Assembly (NCBI GenBank): GCA_012064415.1
Contig: SSNU01000244.1
Coordinates: 62,001 to 126,000 of the forward strand
Length of the DNA: 64,000 nucleotides
Origin: Gyrodactylus bullatarudis
Lineage: Eukaryota > Platyhelminthes > Monogenea > Gyrodactylidea > Gyrodactylidae
Direction: 5' to 3'
This document shows, piece after piece, positions 47,001 through 58,522 of this stretch; the first letter of the stretch is position 1; each line of letters starts with the position of its first letter. The notes under the pieces are model-generated. The model did not search any database. It was not told where the DNA came from and worked only from the letters and a program-made list of their open reading frames with translations. Position numbers and translations under genes: made by a program.

Positions 47001-48936
47001 TCTCAACAATTATTCTAGTGATCTCGGAATGGGAATACATTGACGAAGGTGACGAAAGTGACCTATTGAGGGTGTACTTAGTGACTCACTTTCTTGAGAT
47101 TATCCAAACACTACTACAAACATTTTTCATACAAGACGCAATGATTAGATATTATGGATCGTCAGTTGAGAAGAGGCCTCTTATCTATCGGAGTATTTTA
47201 GTTTTTCTCCTTGGCATAAACTTCTGTCTCTGGATCATGAGCAGTTTCCAGGTAAATAAATAAATTTCACCCAGTTATGGAACAGATCTCGGCAATAAAC
47301 AAAAATTTTGTAGAATATGTTGCAAATTAGGTCAATTTTGTATTCCCTAAATTCCTCTTTAGTGTTTCAACTTCTAATTTTGCTAAATCATTTAATGCAA
47401 AATTTCTTGTATGAATTTATTGTCAGATAAATCTTCTGAAAGGGTTAGCTTTTAGATTGTCTTACACAAATTTAGGTTTTTCACAAGTTTACTCAATCCC
47501 CTATGATTACAAAATAAAAAAGAAACGTGGAAGACCGTGCACGAGGCGAAAAATATAACGAGCTAAAAAATGTAATTTAGTGTAAAATATAATTGTAATT
47601 TATAACATGAAATAATTATTTGGCCCTATTTGTGCCATATTCTACCATACTTTTATTTATTGCCGAAATCTAGTCCACAATTAAGTAAAGGGACATTCAT
47701 TTTCTGTTCTATCTAATAAATACACTTCGATTTTTATCTTGATAATTTTGACCAAGTGCTAAAGACAGTAAGAACTTTTGGTATCCTTAGAAATTTTCGG
47801 GGTCACTTTTGGAATTAAATTGCTTGTTTTTAATCCCTGCTTATAATTTATAGTTTTGGAATCCAAGATCTTAGAATAATTCTGCTTGACTGATTTTGAT
47901 TTTACGTAAGAAGTTTCGATCCCTCTACAGCTCTGAAACCATCAAACTTTTACAACTCGTGTTAATTTGAAAATTGTGATAAACACCAGTTTATTCTTTG
48001 GAGGTTGCTGACTAGAAGTCATGCTAGTTTAAAAAACGAACGAAAGTTGATTGGTGAATAAAGCTTTATTTTCGTCGGTTCTCTTCGGACCAAATTTTTA
48101 TTATGTTATTATGTTCTCTAATTTTTCATGTACATAAAATATATATTTTTTTGTATATGAATATATCAAGTCGGTGTTTGGTCCGAAGAGAACCGACGAA
48201 AATAAAGCTTTATTCACCGATCAACTTTCGTTCGTTCTTTAAACTAGCATGACTTCTAGTCAGCAACCTCCAAATATTTTCGAGGAAATCAGGCAACTTA
48301 TGTCCGATAAAGATAAATCCCCAGTTTATTCTTTGTTAATCGTTTGAACCTTCAATAAGAATTAATTTATAGCTAATGGTATTCAAATCAAGATCAACAC
48401 AGCCAACCATTTAATTTTTAAATTTTCTTTAGTATTCCAGAAGTGATCTTTTGAACATTTACATGAAGCATTACGAGGAAAATGCTCTCAAAAAGATTCT
48501 TATAACTTCAACTCTACCTATGGCAATGTTGTATCGATTTCATAGTACTGTTTGTCTTTCAATTTTATTTGAGCGCATATACCACAATCATTCAGAGAGA
48601 CTTTTGGATGCAATTCGAAATGGTGAGATCAACATTGATACAATAAAATGTGCCCTCCTGAATCACACTCTTCTCGAAAGACAAGAATTTCTACCTGAAC
48701 GTCAGCATAAAGGAGAGTTGTTCAGAAGTAACAGTATCGGAGTTATGCAGCCAACAAAGAACTCTGAAAATGAAACAGATGAAATCATGATGAATGGGAA
48801 AAAGATTAGCGAATCAAGCTTCAATGAAAATGATCAAATCAACTTTTACAAGAGGAATTCAGTGATTAGAGAGTTGATTAAACACGATGAAAGGGTCTCA
48901 CACGTTATCACAAGAATTGAAAAAATTCAAGAATGA
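44057..48936 (+). CDS. Otopetrin-like proton channel
   Basis: Proposed exons 44057..44230, 44446..44599, 44632..44783, 46284..46307 (24-nt microexon), 46367..47251 and 48433..48936, all in phase; about 630 residues. Otopetrins are 12-span plasma-membrane proton channels. Hydrophobic spans: one each in exons 1 and 2, two more in exons 2-3, seven in the 885-nt exon, and the last in the final exon. The best family marks are FEIITSAILFEM (TM6), FLLGINFCLWIMSSF (TM11) and the near-signature LYRFHSTVCL (TM12), close to the FYRFHSAVCL of otopetrins. Unlike canonical otopetrins, about 130 hydrophilic residues follow TM12. The linker between exons 3 and 5 is the weakest part; the microexon fits by phase and length. 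Other open frames at 44307 and 44886 end in stops. Confidence 0.78.
45064..45424. mobile_element. hAT-like MITE, copy 2 (361 bp, perfect 8-bp target duplication)
   Basis: The ends are TAGGGCCTCAAAAA and, inverted, TAGAGCCTCAAAAA, flanked on both sides by ACTATTAC (45056-45063 and 45425-45432). TAG/CTA-type ends with an 8-bp duplication are typical of hAT elements. It has no coding capacity and lies in an intron of the otopetrin gene. Confidence 0.85.
47997..48274. mobile_element. Near-perfect palindrome, head-to-head 5' ends of a retroelement
   Basis: Arms 47997-48094 and 48177-48274 are inverted copies of 98 bp with about two mismatches, around an 82-bp A+T-rich spacer, in the last otopetrin intron. 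Reading outward from the spacer, each arm starts TTTGGTCCGAAGAGAACCG, then ACGAAAATAAAGCTTTATTC, and reaches an ATG followed by ACTTCTAGTCAGCAACCTCC. The right arm continues as an open frame (48249-48347). This looks like a transposon leader plus ORF start, duplicated head to head. Confidence 0.65.
48249..48347 (+). pseudogene. Truncated ORF start of a mobile element
   Basis: 32 codons from ATG to TGA, beginning MTSSQQPPNIFEEIRQLM and then SDKDKSPVY. Its first eight codons are inside the palindrome arm. It resembles the polar start of a retroelement ORF but is too short to assign. It is cut off by the stop, or by the end of the insert, before any domain. Confidence 0.45.
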
Positions 48937-51074
48937 GCACAGAATAGAATATTCTAGGTTTATTTTGTTATACATAAGATTTGGTTAAATAAAATTTTCA
49001 TCAGCAACTTGAGTTCTCAACCCTTGACAATCTCAAGGGAACATGTAATAATTATAATTCTTGTAAAACTAACAATGAAAAAGAAAACATTGATTCAGAA
49101 TAACTCGTTACAATGTCACTAGAAAAAGTATTCATGTACAGTTGTGGACAGAGCTGGCGGATTAAGCCATTCCGTAGAAAAAAAGCGCCATATGCCATGA
49201 AAAAGAGTATTATAAACGACCAAAATTAAGCTGTTTTTCAAATTTCGAAAATGTAACAAAGGCATAAGTATAGCAGGCGTTACACAACAAAATGGCGAAT
49301 TTTCCCGCCAATTTTTTTGAATTTGGGGGCGGGAATTTAAAATTCAATTTCGAGAGGCAAATCATAATAGGGCTTTTTATCATCGATAAAATCAAAACGA
49401 ATCCCATATTTTTCGAGATTGAAGGTTAGGGCTATGTTTTTAGAAACAAAATAAGCCAAGAATACAAAATATGCTTGAATCTGTTAAAATAGAATAATTA
49501 TTCATGATAATGAAATCTAAAATCTAGGTTCTTTAATCAATGTTTTAAACCTAGCATTGAAATGCAGAGGAAGTTTTATAAAGTAAAATTTCTATAAAAT
49601 ACAAACTTTTGATTCAACTTTTAAGTCAAATTCAACTTAGCGAGTCAAAGACGATGCCTGGCTATGTCGTGTGCCTGGCAGATGTCGCAACCGAGATCAA
49701 TTTAAATTCGTTATGTCGGCTCGCCTGGCATATTATACAGAAAGGATTTGGTCTTCTTAGAGTAGTCCATTATATTAAAAGAGCTAATTTTTTAATTTAA
49801 TTCAATTATAATGTCGTAATCTTCTATCCAAAGCTTCATGATGATATTCAGCATAATTTTCTTCAGTAGATTTATAAAGTTTCAATCAGAAATATCATCA
49901 CTTGACTGCTTCGAATCATCGAAATCGATAAAAAATTTGGGTTCAATTGATGAAAAAATGGAAATTCGGTACATTTTCGAAATTCAATAAACGGCCTAAT
50001 CCTGGTCAGGTTGAATTTTTTCAGAATTTTTTCGAATATCCACATCTTATTAGCTCATTCCGTCTTAGAATTCATAAAATTATTATTTTCTGTGAATCCG
50101 GAGAAAAATATTGAGTTTTTTGTAAAAATAGTAAATTCTCATCTTCATGCTTTAGTTCAAATTTTGCAAGAAATTCGAAAATTAATATTTACTAGCATTG
50201 TTCAGGGCCTTAAAAATTGATGACTTAAGAGGTTAGTACTGACTTTATTTCTTGCTCCAGAGAGAAGAAAAAATATTCATTAGAGCCTATAAAATGTGGT
50301 CTTTCGTTTGGCAATAAAATAAAATTCTACAAAAACCCTTCTTTCAGAAGTCGTTTTTATCAAAAATTTCACTTTAAAGTAATAAGCCATATTCCACCAT
50401 TAAGGAGCACATTCAAGACCTTGTGGATCTAACTTCACAGAATACATAGCTGAAAATGACCTCAATAGGCAAAAAATTAAAGATAGTAATAATATTTAGC
50501 AACTCCACAACTAGCAACAGCGTAGAGTTCGGCATTTGGTAAATTTTACAAACTTTATTACATTTAATTGAGGAAGAAAAACTTTAAATTTTCCTAGTTG
50601 GCGCCTTTGAGCAAACAATTTTGTAACTGAGAAATAATCAAAATTATATCCAATTATGGACGATAATGTTGCCGAACCTCATCAAGTATATTATTATTAC
50701 TGGAGTCTACACACTCATAAGGAAGATAGGATAAAGAACGAATAATAAGTGATAAACGTTTTATTTCGCCAGGTCTCTTCCACTTACTTTATGCATGAAC
50801 TCAACTTTTTATAATTGCGAGGTTCCCTAAGATGGAATTGACCTTTTCCTCCTTGAATACCCATCTTGATCTAGAGAGAATCGATTTTACTCTTGAAAAT
50901 TTATACGAAAAACAAATATCGACTTTTCGCTAGTTTTAATGTGAAAACTTTCTAGTCAACTTTTGCGTATATCATCGAAATTCTCCATAATATTTCAATA
51001 CTCATATATATTTGATATAAAAAGTGCAGACGAATCTCATTGTTGTTGTATTGGTGAATGTTTTCGACATCAAA
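48937..51074. other. Intergenic region between the otopetrin and first CDP-DAG synthase genes
   Basis: An AATAAA at 48988 suits the otopetrin 3' end. 49137-49420 and 49600-49740 are G+C-richer, with a short palindromic TTCCCGCC/GGCGGGAA pair near 49302-49340, but no recognisable gene. 49900-50180 is a degenerate family A repeat (GTAAATTCTCATCTTCATG at its end). The rest shows nothing I can name. Confidence 0.4.
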
Positions 51075-54005
51075 ATGACCAACATGGATAAAAAATATGA
51101 CAAAAAATCCATCTTCAAATATACCGAGAGTGAATTTTTGAATAGCAAAATCATCCAAAGACTTGTATTCGGTATTTTAATGGTTACAGCCTTTTCCTTC
51201 ATCATCTACAGTGGCCCCATGGGCCTGATGCTATTTACAGCGCTCTGCAATTTTCAAATATATCATGAAATCACCGATATTGGCATGAGAAAGTTTTGTC
51301 TACCAGAATACTCCCCTTATAGCTATTTGATATTGGTCATATTTTATTATTGGAAGTTTGCCGAAATCTTTCATTCTCATTTCCTGTTCGCCTTTCAATT
51401 GAGTGGAGAGGATAATTTGGTGGAGATATTCCAGTTCCTCCAGAGATATCACCTCTTCATCACGTACACCATGTATATTGTAACCTTTGTGTATTTTATA
51501 TGGACCCTGGAACGCGAAAAAATTCATCAGTCCCTTCTACTTGTAAGTTCTAAAAAGTTTCTAGCTTCCAGACCATATCGTGGTAGAAAACCTTTGGGAG
51601 CTTGTAAAATAACTTTTGAGATTTAGTCAGTTGCTTATAAAAAATTTGGAAACCATTATATACCTACAGATCGTTAACCCGACACCTTGATCTGATGTTG
51701 TTTTATTCAAGTTTTAATGCTTTTATGTTCGAGTGATTTACGTAGATGTTCAAAAACGTCCGAAAATCCACTTAAATACATAATTCAGAAATATGTAAGA
51801 AAATATATTTAGAACCAAATGCGCATTTCTCAAAGGATCATCAGTGGTCTCTCTTTGAAAATGATAAAATTAAAGTTTGAATGAAAAATAATAATTTACA
51901 ATTTACAACGAAATAGTATAAGTTAAAAAATACAAGAGTCGTGAATAGAAATAAGAATATTATGTAGCTGAAAAAAAACACTAAAATCTCTTCAATAAAT
52001 AGCAACATTGAAGAGAAAAAGGTGAAAAAGCTCACATAGGCCATGGTAGTTGAAGATTAAATGAATAATTCTTTTGAACACACAAATTTGGTTTATACAC
52101 GATGATGAAAAATTTCTCCTTCACCCACACATCTGTGCTGTCATCCCCTGGGTGAAAAATTAGAAATTGAAGCAGCATGGTTTTCCTGTTTTAGATGTCT
52201 GGTCACCGTGGTATCTTTATTGAGGTGATCATGCGATCTTGTTTACAACTTCCTAATAGTACGCCCTATATACGTAGCACCACAGTCACACTGAAACATG
52301 TAAATCAATAGAGTCTTTTCTTGAGGGTCAAGTAAATCCTTATGGATTAAACTGAACAATCTCTGAGTTTTGAATAAAATTTTCATAATGTTGATCAATG
52401 AGATTATTGAGTCTTCTCCTAACATCATTACTAAATCCATCACCTTTGAAGTTAAGTCGCATGAAAACTTTTGTTTTCTCGCCTTCCTCTGTATTGACAA
52501 CCTCATCTCTAACCAAAGTTTGATTGATGAACTTGTCCACAAATCTGGCTGGATAACCATTTTCCATTAAACAAGACTTCGCTGACTCTATTTCTCTTGG
52601 TATTTCTTCCGGACTAGCAATCCTTCGTACTCTCTTCCCTAGACCAATTACTAAGCCAACTTTATGTGAAACTGGACTAAAACTGGCATAATGGAGATAT
52701 TTGCCATTATCAGTCTTTTTCTTTAAAATATTTGTTAGGATTGATCCGTCTTCGCTTCTGGTTAGCTTGACATCTAGGAAACTTGAAATACCGTTAGACT
52801 CTCTTTCCATAGTAAATTTAATATTTCTATGTAATGAGTTCATCTTTTTAAAGAATTCGTCTTCATTAGGTTTCATTATAATAAAAGTGTCATCAATTTA
52901 ATCCTTTTAGTTTAGCCTATTTCACTTGACAGCTGATGCAATTGTAACAATAAACAAATCGGCTTATTTCAACATAAACAATGGAATTTTCTGGTACATT
53001 GTTCCAGCTATGCTTGTCACTGTCAATGACGTAGCGGCCTATGTATTCGGATTAAACTTTGGAAAGACGAAATTGATCAAGATTTCTCCGAAAAAGACAG
53101 TTGAAGGATACTTGGGTGCGGTAGTTCCGACATTCCTCTTCGGTATCCTCTTTGCAAGTTTCATTATGAATTTCCCCCGGTTTTATTGCCCTGTTACGTA
53201 CAATTTTGAGACTGATATCTACAACTATGAATGCTCAGACAACGAATTATTCATCGGGACAAAACATCTAATGCTCGGTTGGTTCGAGGTGAGATTATAA
53301 AAATTGGTTGATTGCAATTTTTATTAATCCTTTAAAATTTTGATTTATTCCATGTTTTTAGTACACATATTATCCAGTGTACAAGCACATTTTGGTGATT
53401 GCATGCTTCATATCCTTCATCGGGCCGTTTGGCGGATTTTTCTCATCTGCCTTCAAGAGAACCTTTGACGTTAAGGATTATTCCGATTTGATACCTGGTC
53501 ATGGTGGATTCACGGATAGGTTAGACTGTCAAATTTTTGTTCAGGTATTTGTTCATGTCTACTATCTAACGTTTATTCAGTGAGTTTAATCATTCTATTT
53601 GATTCTTATGTACAGTCAGTTGCGAAACTCATTAGCCAAGTAGACTTGATGAAAATTTTATTCAATATAATTTATATATTTACTCCAAAGTAGTTTCGAG
53701 TTTTAAGTAATTATTTAACTTTCAAATAAGTAACTAAGATACGTTCAATCACTTTATCAGAATTTACAGTTTTATCTATATCTTAAAATCAATCAATTGA
53801 ACTATGACTGTTTGTAATGATTCTAAATCATATTAGAGATTACAAGTCAATGACATCTGTCACTCAATTGCTTCACATCAAGGATTCGGAAAAGATCAAA
53901 TTCTTCGAATATCTGACAAGGAATTATCTATGCCAAAATATTGACAAGGTGTCTCTATTAAGCATACTAGGGAATACGCAGCCATCATCGTGTTACAATC
54001 GATGA
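51075..54005 (+). CDS. CDP-diacylglycerol synthase, paralog A
   Basis: Exons 51075..51542, 52911..53288, 53362..53579 and 53837..54005, in consistent phase; 410 residues (human CDS1/CDS2 445-461). The enzyme (phosphatidate cytidylyltransferase) makes CDP-diacylglycerol from phosphatidate and CTP in the ER membrane, feeding phosphatidylinositol synthesis. Seen: several hydrophobic spans in exon 1, SPKKTVEGYLG in exon 2, GPFGGFFSSAFKRTF and the catalytic signature PGHGGFTDRLDC in exon 3, and a C-terminal helical exon. Compared with paralog C, the N-terminal hydrophilic part is much shorter and the exon 1/2 junction is fused. The first ATG in frame is used. Intron 1 (1,368 nt) holds a Penelope-like remnant right up to the acceptor. 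Confidence 0.88.
52085..52895 (-). mobile_element. Penelope-like element remnant: reverse transcriptase C-terminus and GIY-YIG endonuclease
   Basis: On the minus strand it begins at the reverse-transcriptase catalytic box, IDDTFIIMKPNEDEFF, continues through NIKFTMERESNGISSFLDVK and FSPVSHKVGLV, and after a frame shift near 52345 reaches DPQEKTLLIYMFQCDCGATY and IGRTIRKL, the GIY-YIG endonuclease start. A stop follows GRTIRKL, and only scraps of the domain follow (HLNKDTTVTRHLK, ENHAAS). RT plus GIY-YIG is the layout of Penelope-like elements. The copy is truncated at its 5' side and has at least a frame shift and stops. It lies antisense in intron 1 of CDP-DAG synthase A. Confidence 0.85.
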
Positions 54006-54261
54006 AATTCGCACAACTTTTTGATTTCAGTTTTTCGGAATTTTTAAAATGTTGTTTAAATGAATCATTTCGAAGTTTCAATTAAATATAAAAATAAAGA
54101 ATAATTTATTGATTTATAGAAAATACTTGTAAACTTTTACAAAAAATTGGAATATTTTACTGGAATCTTTTGGCTTTTTCGGAAATTTCATTAGCTAAAT
54201 ACTATAGCAAAAAGAATAAAGATTAATAAAGGAACCAATCAGATTTTGACAAATGACAAAC

Positions 54262-57200
54262 TTATATTGGTTTTACAAAAGCTTCGTAATAAAGGGCTAC
54301 AAAAATACTGACCAATGGTTGACAATCGAATCGATCGAGAAAGCCTCCATGGCCAGGAATTGTTGATGAAAAGTCCTTGATATTAAATGCTCGTTTGATG
54401 CCGGAGGCGAAGAATCCGCCAAAGGGACCAATAAAGGATACAAATAGTCCAATAAACAATGAATGTGTATGCATATGAGACCATGAAATCTATGAAATGA
54501 CAAAAATAATTTATCATCGTCAGTATAAGAATTTTATCTAGAGAAATATAGTGTATTTCGTCAGGTCATCATAGTTTAATTAAATGATTTTAAAAATTGG
54601 AGATTTTTTCACGATATTAAGAAAAAAAATCTTAATTTTTAAATCTCTTGTAAATCTAAATTTTAGTGTTTCAGAGCAAAATTCATGCCATCTTAACTAG
54701 AGAAACAGGATTACTGATGATTAGGGCAACCAAAAAAGGCACTAGTTTAAGCTAAAAAAGGCAAATTGTAAATTAATAAGGCAAACAAAAAGAAAATTGA
54801 TAAGAATTGCTGGAAGAGTTGAAATTCTTCAGTATTTTCATAACAATTTATTATTCGGAGCTAATAAGATTTTCAGCTATTTTATGCTTTAATCCTTTTC
54901 GTTTAAGAGATTCACCTAAATTTCGTCAAAGATGAAATTTTATCTAGATGATGATAATTTGGATATAAATGACAGTTTATTTAACATTTGAGCCATTTTA
55001 GTGAATTTTTTTCGAAATAAAACTCATAATTTTAATACTCTAATATACGGTTTTTAAAATAGGCAGAAATAATCCCATTAATCAAACTAATTAATTGAAA
55101 CAAAGAAATCCTGAACCTTCTTTTTTTGAAGTATTTATAATATACAATTATGCATGTAAATGTGATAGATTTGAGTTTTATGCAAGCTGAAGTGGTGTGC
55201 TTACTATTTGCTCTAGATGTTTTGCACATAAAAATATACACTCGAATTTGATTGGTTAGCAAAAGTCTCCACTCGTTTATAAATTTTTTGCTGAACTTTT
55301 TTCCAAGTGTTAGCGATTAATCTTTTGAAAATATATGCCTTCACTTAGTCAACTCAAGTTCTCTTATTGGTTAAAATACAATTAACAAATAAGATTCCAA
55401 TATATATTTGATAGCCAAGGGCTTAAAAAATATGCTGGAGGCAGAAAAACAAGATAAGGCAAAAAGATTATCTTCTAGTACAAGTTTGTTTTTGGTTTTT
55501 CAAGGTTTCTCATGATTCTGAATCTCCATAGAAAAGAGGTATTTGGTTGCCCTATTGATGATACATTTTTAATACAAGTTGACAGCAAAAGTACAAAATC
55601 CTTTGTTACTATCTGTACTTTAGTTTAGTTTTTGAAAAACTAAACTTTAAATTATTTTTATTCACCCTACACAGCAGATGAGGATTAGTGAGAATTTTTA
55701 TCAAGGTAATATCTGTAAAACTTACTGTTGAATAATAAAATATTGTGAGCTGATAAGGCTGAAAATTATTCAATTCTACTGATTCATTTTGATATGTAAG
55801 GGTTTTATTGTCAAAGTAAATGGGTTGTGTGAAAAATGCATTAGATGACATGAGTTTGGCGAGGATCGGACCGAGAATGATTGTAAGAATGGCAGATCCG
55901 AGGAAACCTTCAACAGTTTTGTTGGGTGAGAGTTTGATGAGTTTATTTCTGCCGAATTTGCGTCCTATAAAATAGGCAAAAATATCATTGGCAATAATGA
56001 GAATGACTGGTATGAGAAACCAGATCGGACCGGATAGAATTGATGAAATATGACAAGTTGCTGTAGCGAAATATATCAACATTGAGAAGTGTGCCCAGGA
56101 GAACTAAAGAAAAATTTTCTTATCATTTTATAAAGGGTTAATTCCAAAAATGGTCCCAAAGCAAATATTATTTCAAAAATACAAAAATAACTAATAATTT
56201 TCACACAAAAATCCTTTATCTAAAATTTTTAAATGAAAATTAATCTAAATTGAACACACTAAAACAAAGATATGCAGACTCCAACTGATTCTGAAACTCA
56301 TGTTGGTTGCATAGAGAATTTAGAAATAATTAAATTATTATTAAGAGTATAAATTTCATCTAAAGGACGAAACTGCTCAATATTTTTTGAAAAGGAAAAA
56401 TTTTCTCTTTCCTGACAACAAAGCACAAATTTGTACATTTATGAGTTAGAAAAGAGGTTTTTTGTGGTGGTCGCCAAGTATATCCTCTAAAAAAACGCGA
56501 TTATTTGTAATATTAATCTGTTGTTTATATTTTTACCCATGAGCCAGGTATTATGGTTCGCCAAAAATAATAAAGTCCTAACCCAATACGTCTACTCTTC
56601 TTACTTGTTCATAACAGTTGGCAGCATGGTCAATCAAAGATTGCAACTACAGAGAAAACTGAAATCAGATGATATCATGACACTCGAATTAAAAGAAGTC
56701 GTCGTGATCGAGTATAAAACAAGTATATCCTCTTAAGGAACACTATTATTTGCAATATTAATAATTTGTTTATATTTTTACCCATGAACCAGGTATTATG
56801 GTTCGCCAATAACAACTTAGTAGCATCCTAGTCAAAAATGTCTTCTCTTCTTACTTGCCCAATGCCCATATTATAGTCCATAAAAAAAGATATTTTTTGA
56901 TTCTTTCTTTTGGAAAGTATGAATAATTTAGACGATAACCTCAAGGTTTCGATAATCATGTAGCAAGAGACATTAAACTCTCTCTTTCTTAATGAATATT
57001 TTGAAGTGGAGATTTTGTTAAAAATTTTTTGTACTACTCTGATGCTTTGGTTAAAACTTTCCAAGGCTTGAAGAGTATTGTATTTTACTATGAGAAAAAA
57101 TGACTGACAAGTAAGTCTAACAAATAATTAATTCATTAGAATGTATGTAAATATTTCACAATCTTCACATTTACTCAAATTTGAATGAATCCAGGCCTCA

Positions 57201-57848
57201 ATTTTATCAAGTGTGTGAGAAAAGGTTTTACATCTTCATCTCTCCACTTTAACTAACCCTAACTATAGACTAGTCATCCGTGAACACTGCCAATTGATTC
57301 ATTTAAGAAAAAGAACTTTAACTTCGATGGGTTTTTATGATTTCTCATAAAATTGAATGGCTGAGGACCTTTGATTAGATTTTTAAAAGGAATATGGATC
57401 AATGAATAGAACTCACGAGGGCAAACTTTTGATGATACTCGCCAATAGTGAGTGATCTCACGAATAAAATAATCACGAGACAATATAAACAGAAGGATAT
57501 GAATTTGGCATGTTTATCTATGATTAAGAAAGACTTGATAATGATTGGATACTTATTCTGTGTGATAATTAATAACTCTTGGATGATTGGCGAATGGAAA
57601 ATGTGTAAATTCCCAGTGAGAATGAGGAGCCAGAGAATACGATTGAAGGATTTTTGTTTGACTTTGATTGTAAAATAATTTTGGCCAGCCAAAAGTAGTT
57701 CTTTGACACAGTTGAATTGTAAAAATATAACAGTTAGTATCATTGTTCTTGGACCTCTAGAAACCATGAAACTAAATAGAGATATCATAAAAGCTCCAGA
57801 AAGGATCCTCTTGAGAATTTCCAACTTCTTAAGGTAATACGATGTCAT
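54262..57848 (-). CDS. CDP-diacylglycerol synthase, divergent paralog B
   Basis: Minus-strand exons 57848..57417, 56103..55726 and 54489..54262, joined in phase 0, 345 residues. Same enzyme family as A and [35 protein letters not shown] and the signature [12 protein letters not shown] are visible. Differences: the hydrophilic N-terminus is nearly absent ([10 protein letters not shown] then membrane), SPKKT is SPNKT, and the C-terminal helix exon is missing or reduced. Reading through exon 3 ends at 54262; alternatively a weak donor at 54276 joins a 45-nt exon 54201..54157 with a good acceptor, giving a 14-residue end. Exon 2 is exactly as long (378 nt) as in A. The frames are open throughout, so it is probably a working gene, not a pseudogene. 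Introns 1 and 2 exceed 1.2 kb and hold repeats. Confidence 0.82.
54722..55554. mobile_element. hAT-like non-autonomous element (833 bp) in CDP-DAG synthase B intron
   Basis: The ends TAGGGCAACCAAA are perfect 13-bp inverted copies, and the flanks CTGATGAT (54714-54721) and TTGATGAT (55555-55562) match at seven of eight positions, as for a hAT target duplication. No transposase frame is recognisable inside. Its ends differ from those of the TAGRGCCTC family, so it is a second hAT-like family. Confidence 0.78.
56484..56865 (+). repeat. Direct repeat of about 135 bp in CDP-DAG synthase B intron 1
   Basis: 56484-56617 and 56726-56863 share TATCCTCT, TTATTTG(T/C)AATATTAAT, TTTACCCATGA(G/A)CCAGG, TATTATGGTTCGCCAA and TCTTCTTACTTG in the same order, about 240 bp apart. 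It may be the remains of a tandem array or a duplicated element end. Confidence 0.65.
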
Positions 57849-58522
57849 GATTTATCTTGGATTAAGGCGATTTATCATCAAGATTGATAGGTTATCTTTT
57901 GGTGTCAGTCAATGATTCTGATCTAAGATTACTCTGTAAGAAGATAAATGATATTTTTCACTTTTGTGCGCTTGTAATGAACAAGTAGAATTTCACAAAT
58001 TCATTCATTCTTAAGTTTTCATTGTAATTTTTTCTCTTCCTCTGTGATTGGCTAAAAATATATAGATCAATGAAAGTATTTTTTCAACAATTTTAAAAAA
58101 ACAAGTAAAAATTTCACTATTGTACACGATCACTCAATAAAGCAATACGGTGTACAACAGTGATAATTTGGTGGAAAGAAAAAATATTTTTATTTCTTTT
58201 AATGAATAACAATGGAATATGTCTTTTTTCGATATATAAATAACATGACGGAAATGCATTATGACTGAGAAACTTTCATACAACATCAAATAATTAATTT
58301 CATCATGTTGGTAACAATATTATTAATATAGGAATAATTAACGGCAGATATGCAAAAAAACGTTTTAAAGAATATTTGTTGATTTTAGAGGATGAAAAAA
58401 TGTATTAAAATCTTTTTCATTAAAAATTTTTATCGATATTTTATCACAAAATAGTGGTAATATTAACTTTAACGATGAATTATCTCCAGAGAGACGCCCT
58501 GGTTAAGAATAATAAGCAGCGT

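Noticed and set aside
55032..55262. Open frame of 76 codons inside the hAT-like element as a transposase piece
   Set aside because: No hAT transposase or BED-finger residues; composition like the surrounding A+T-rich DNA.
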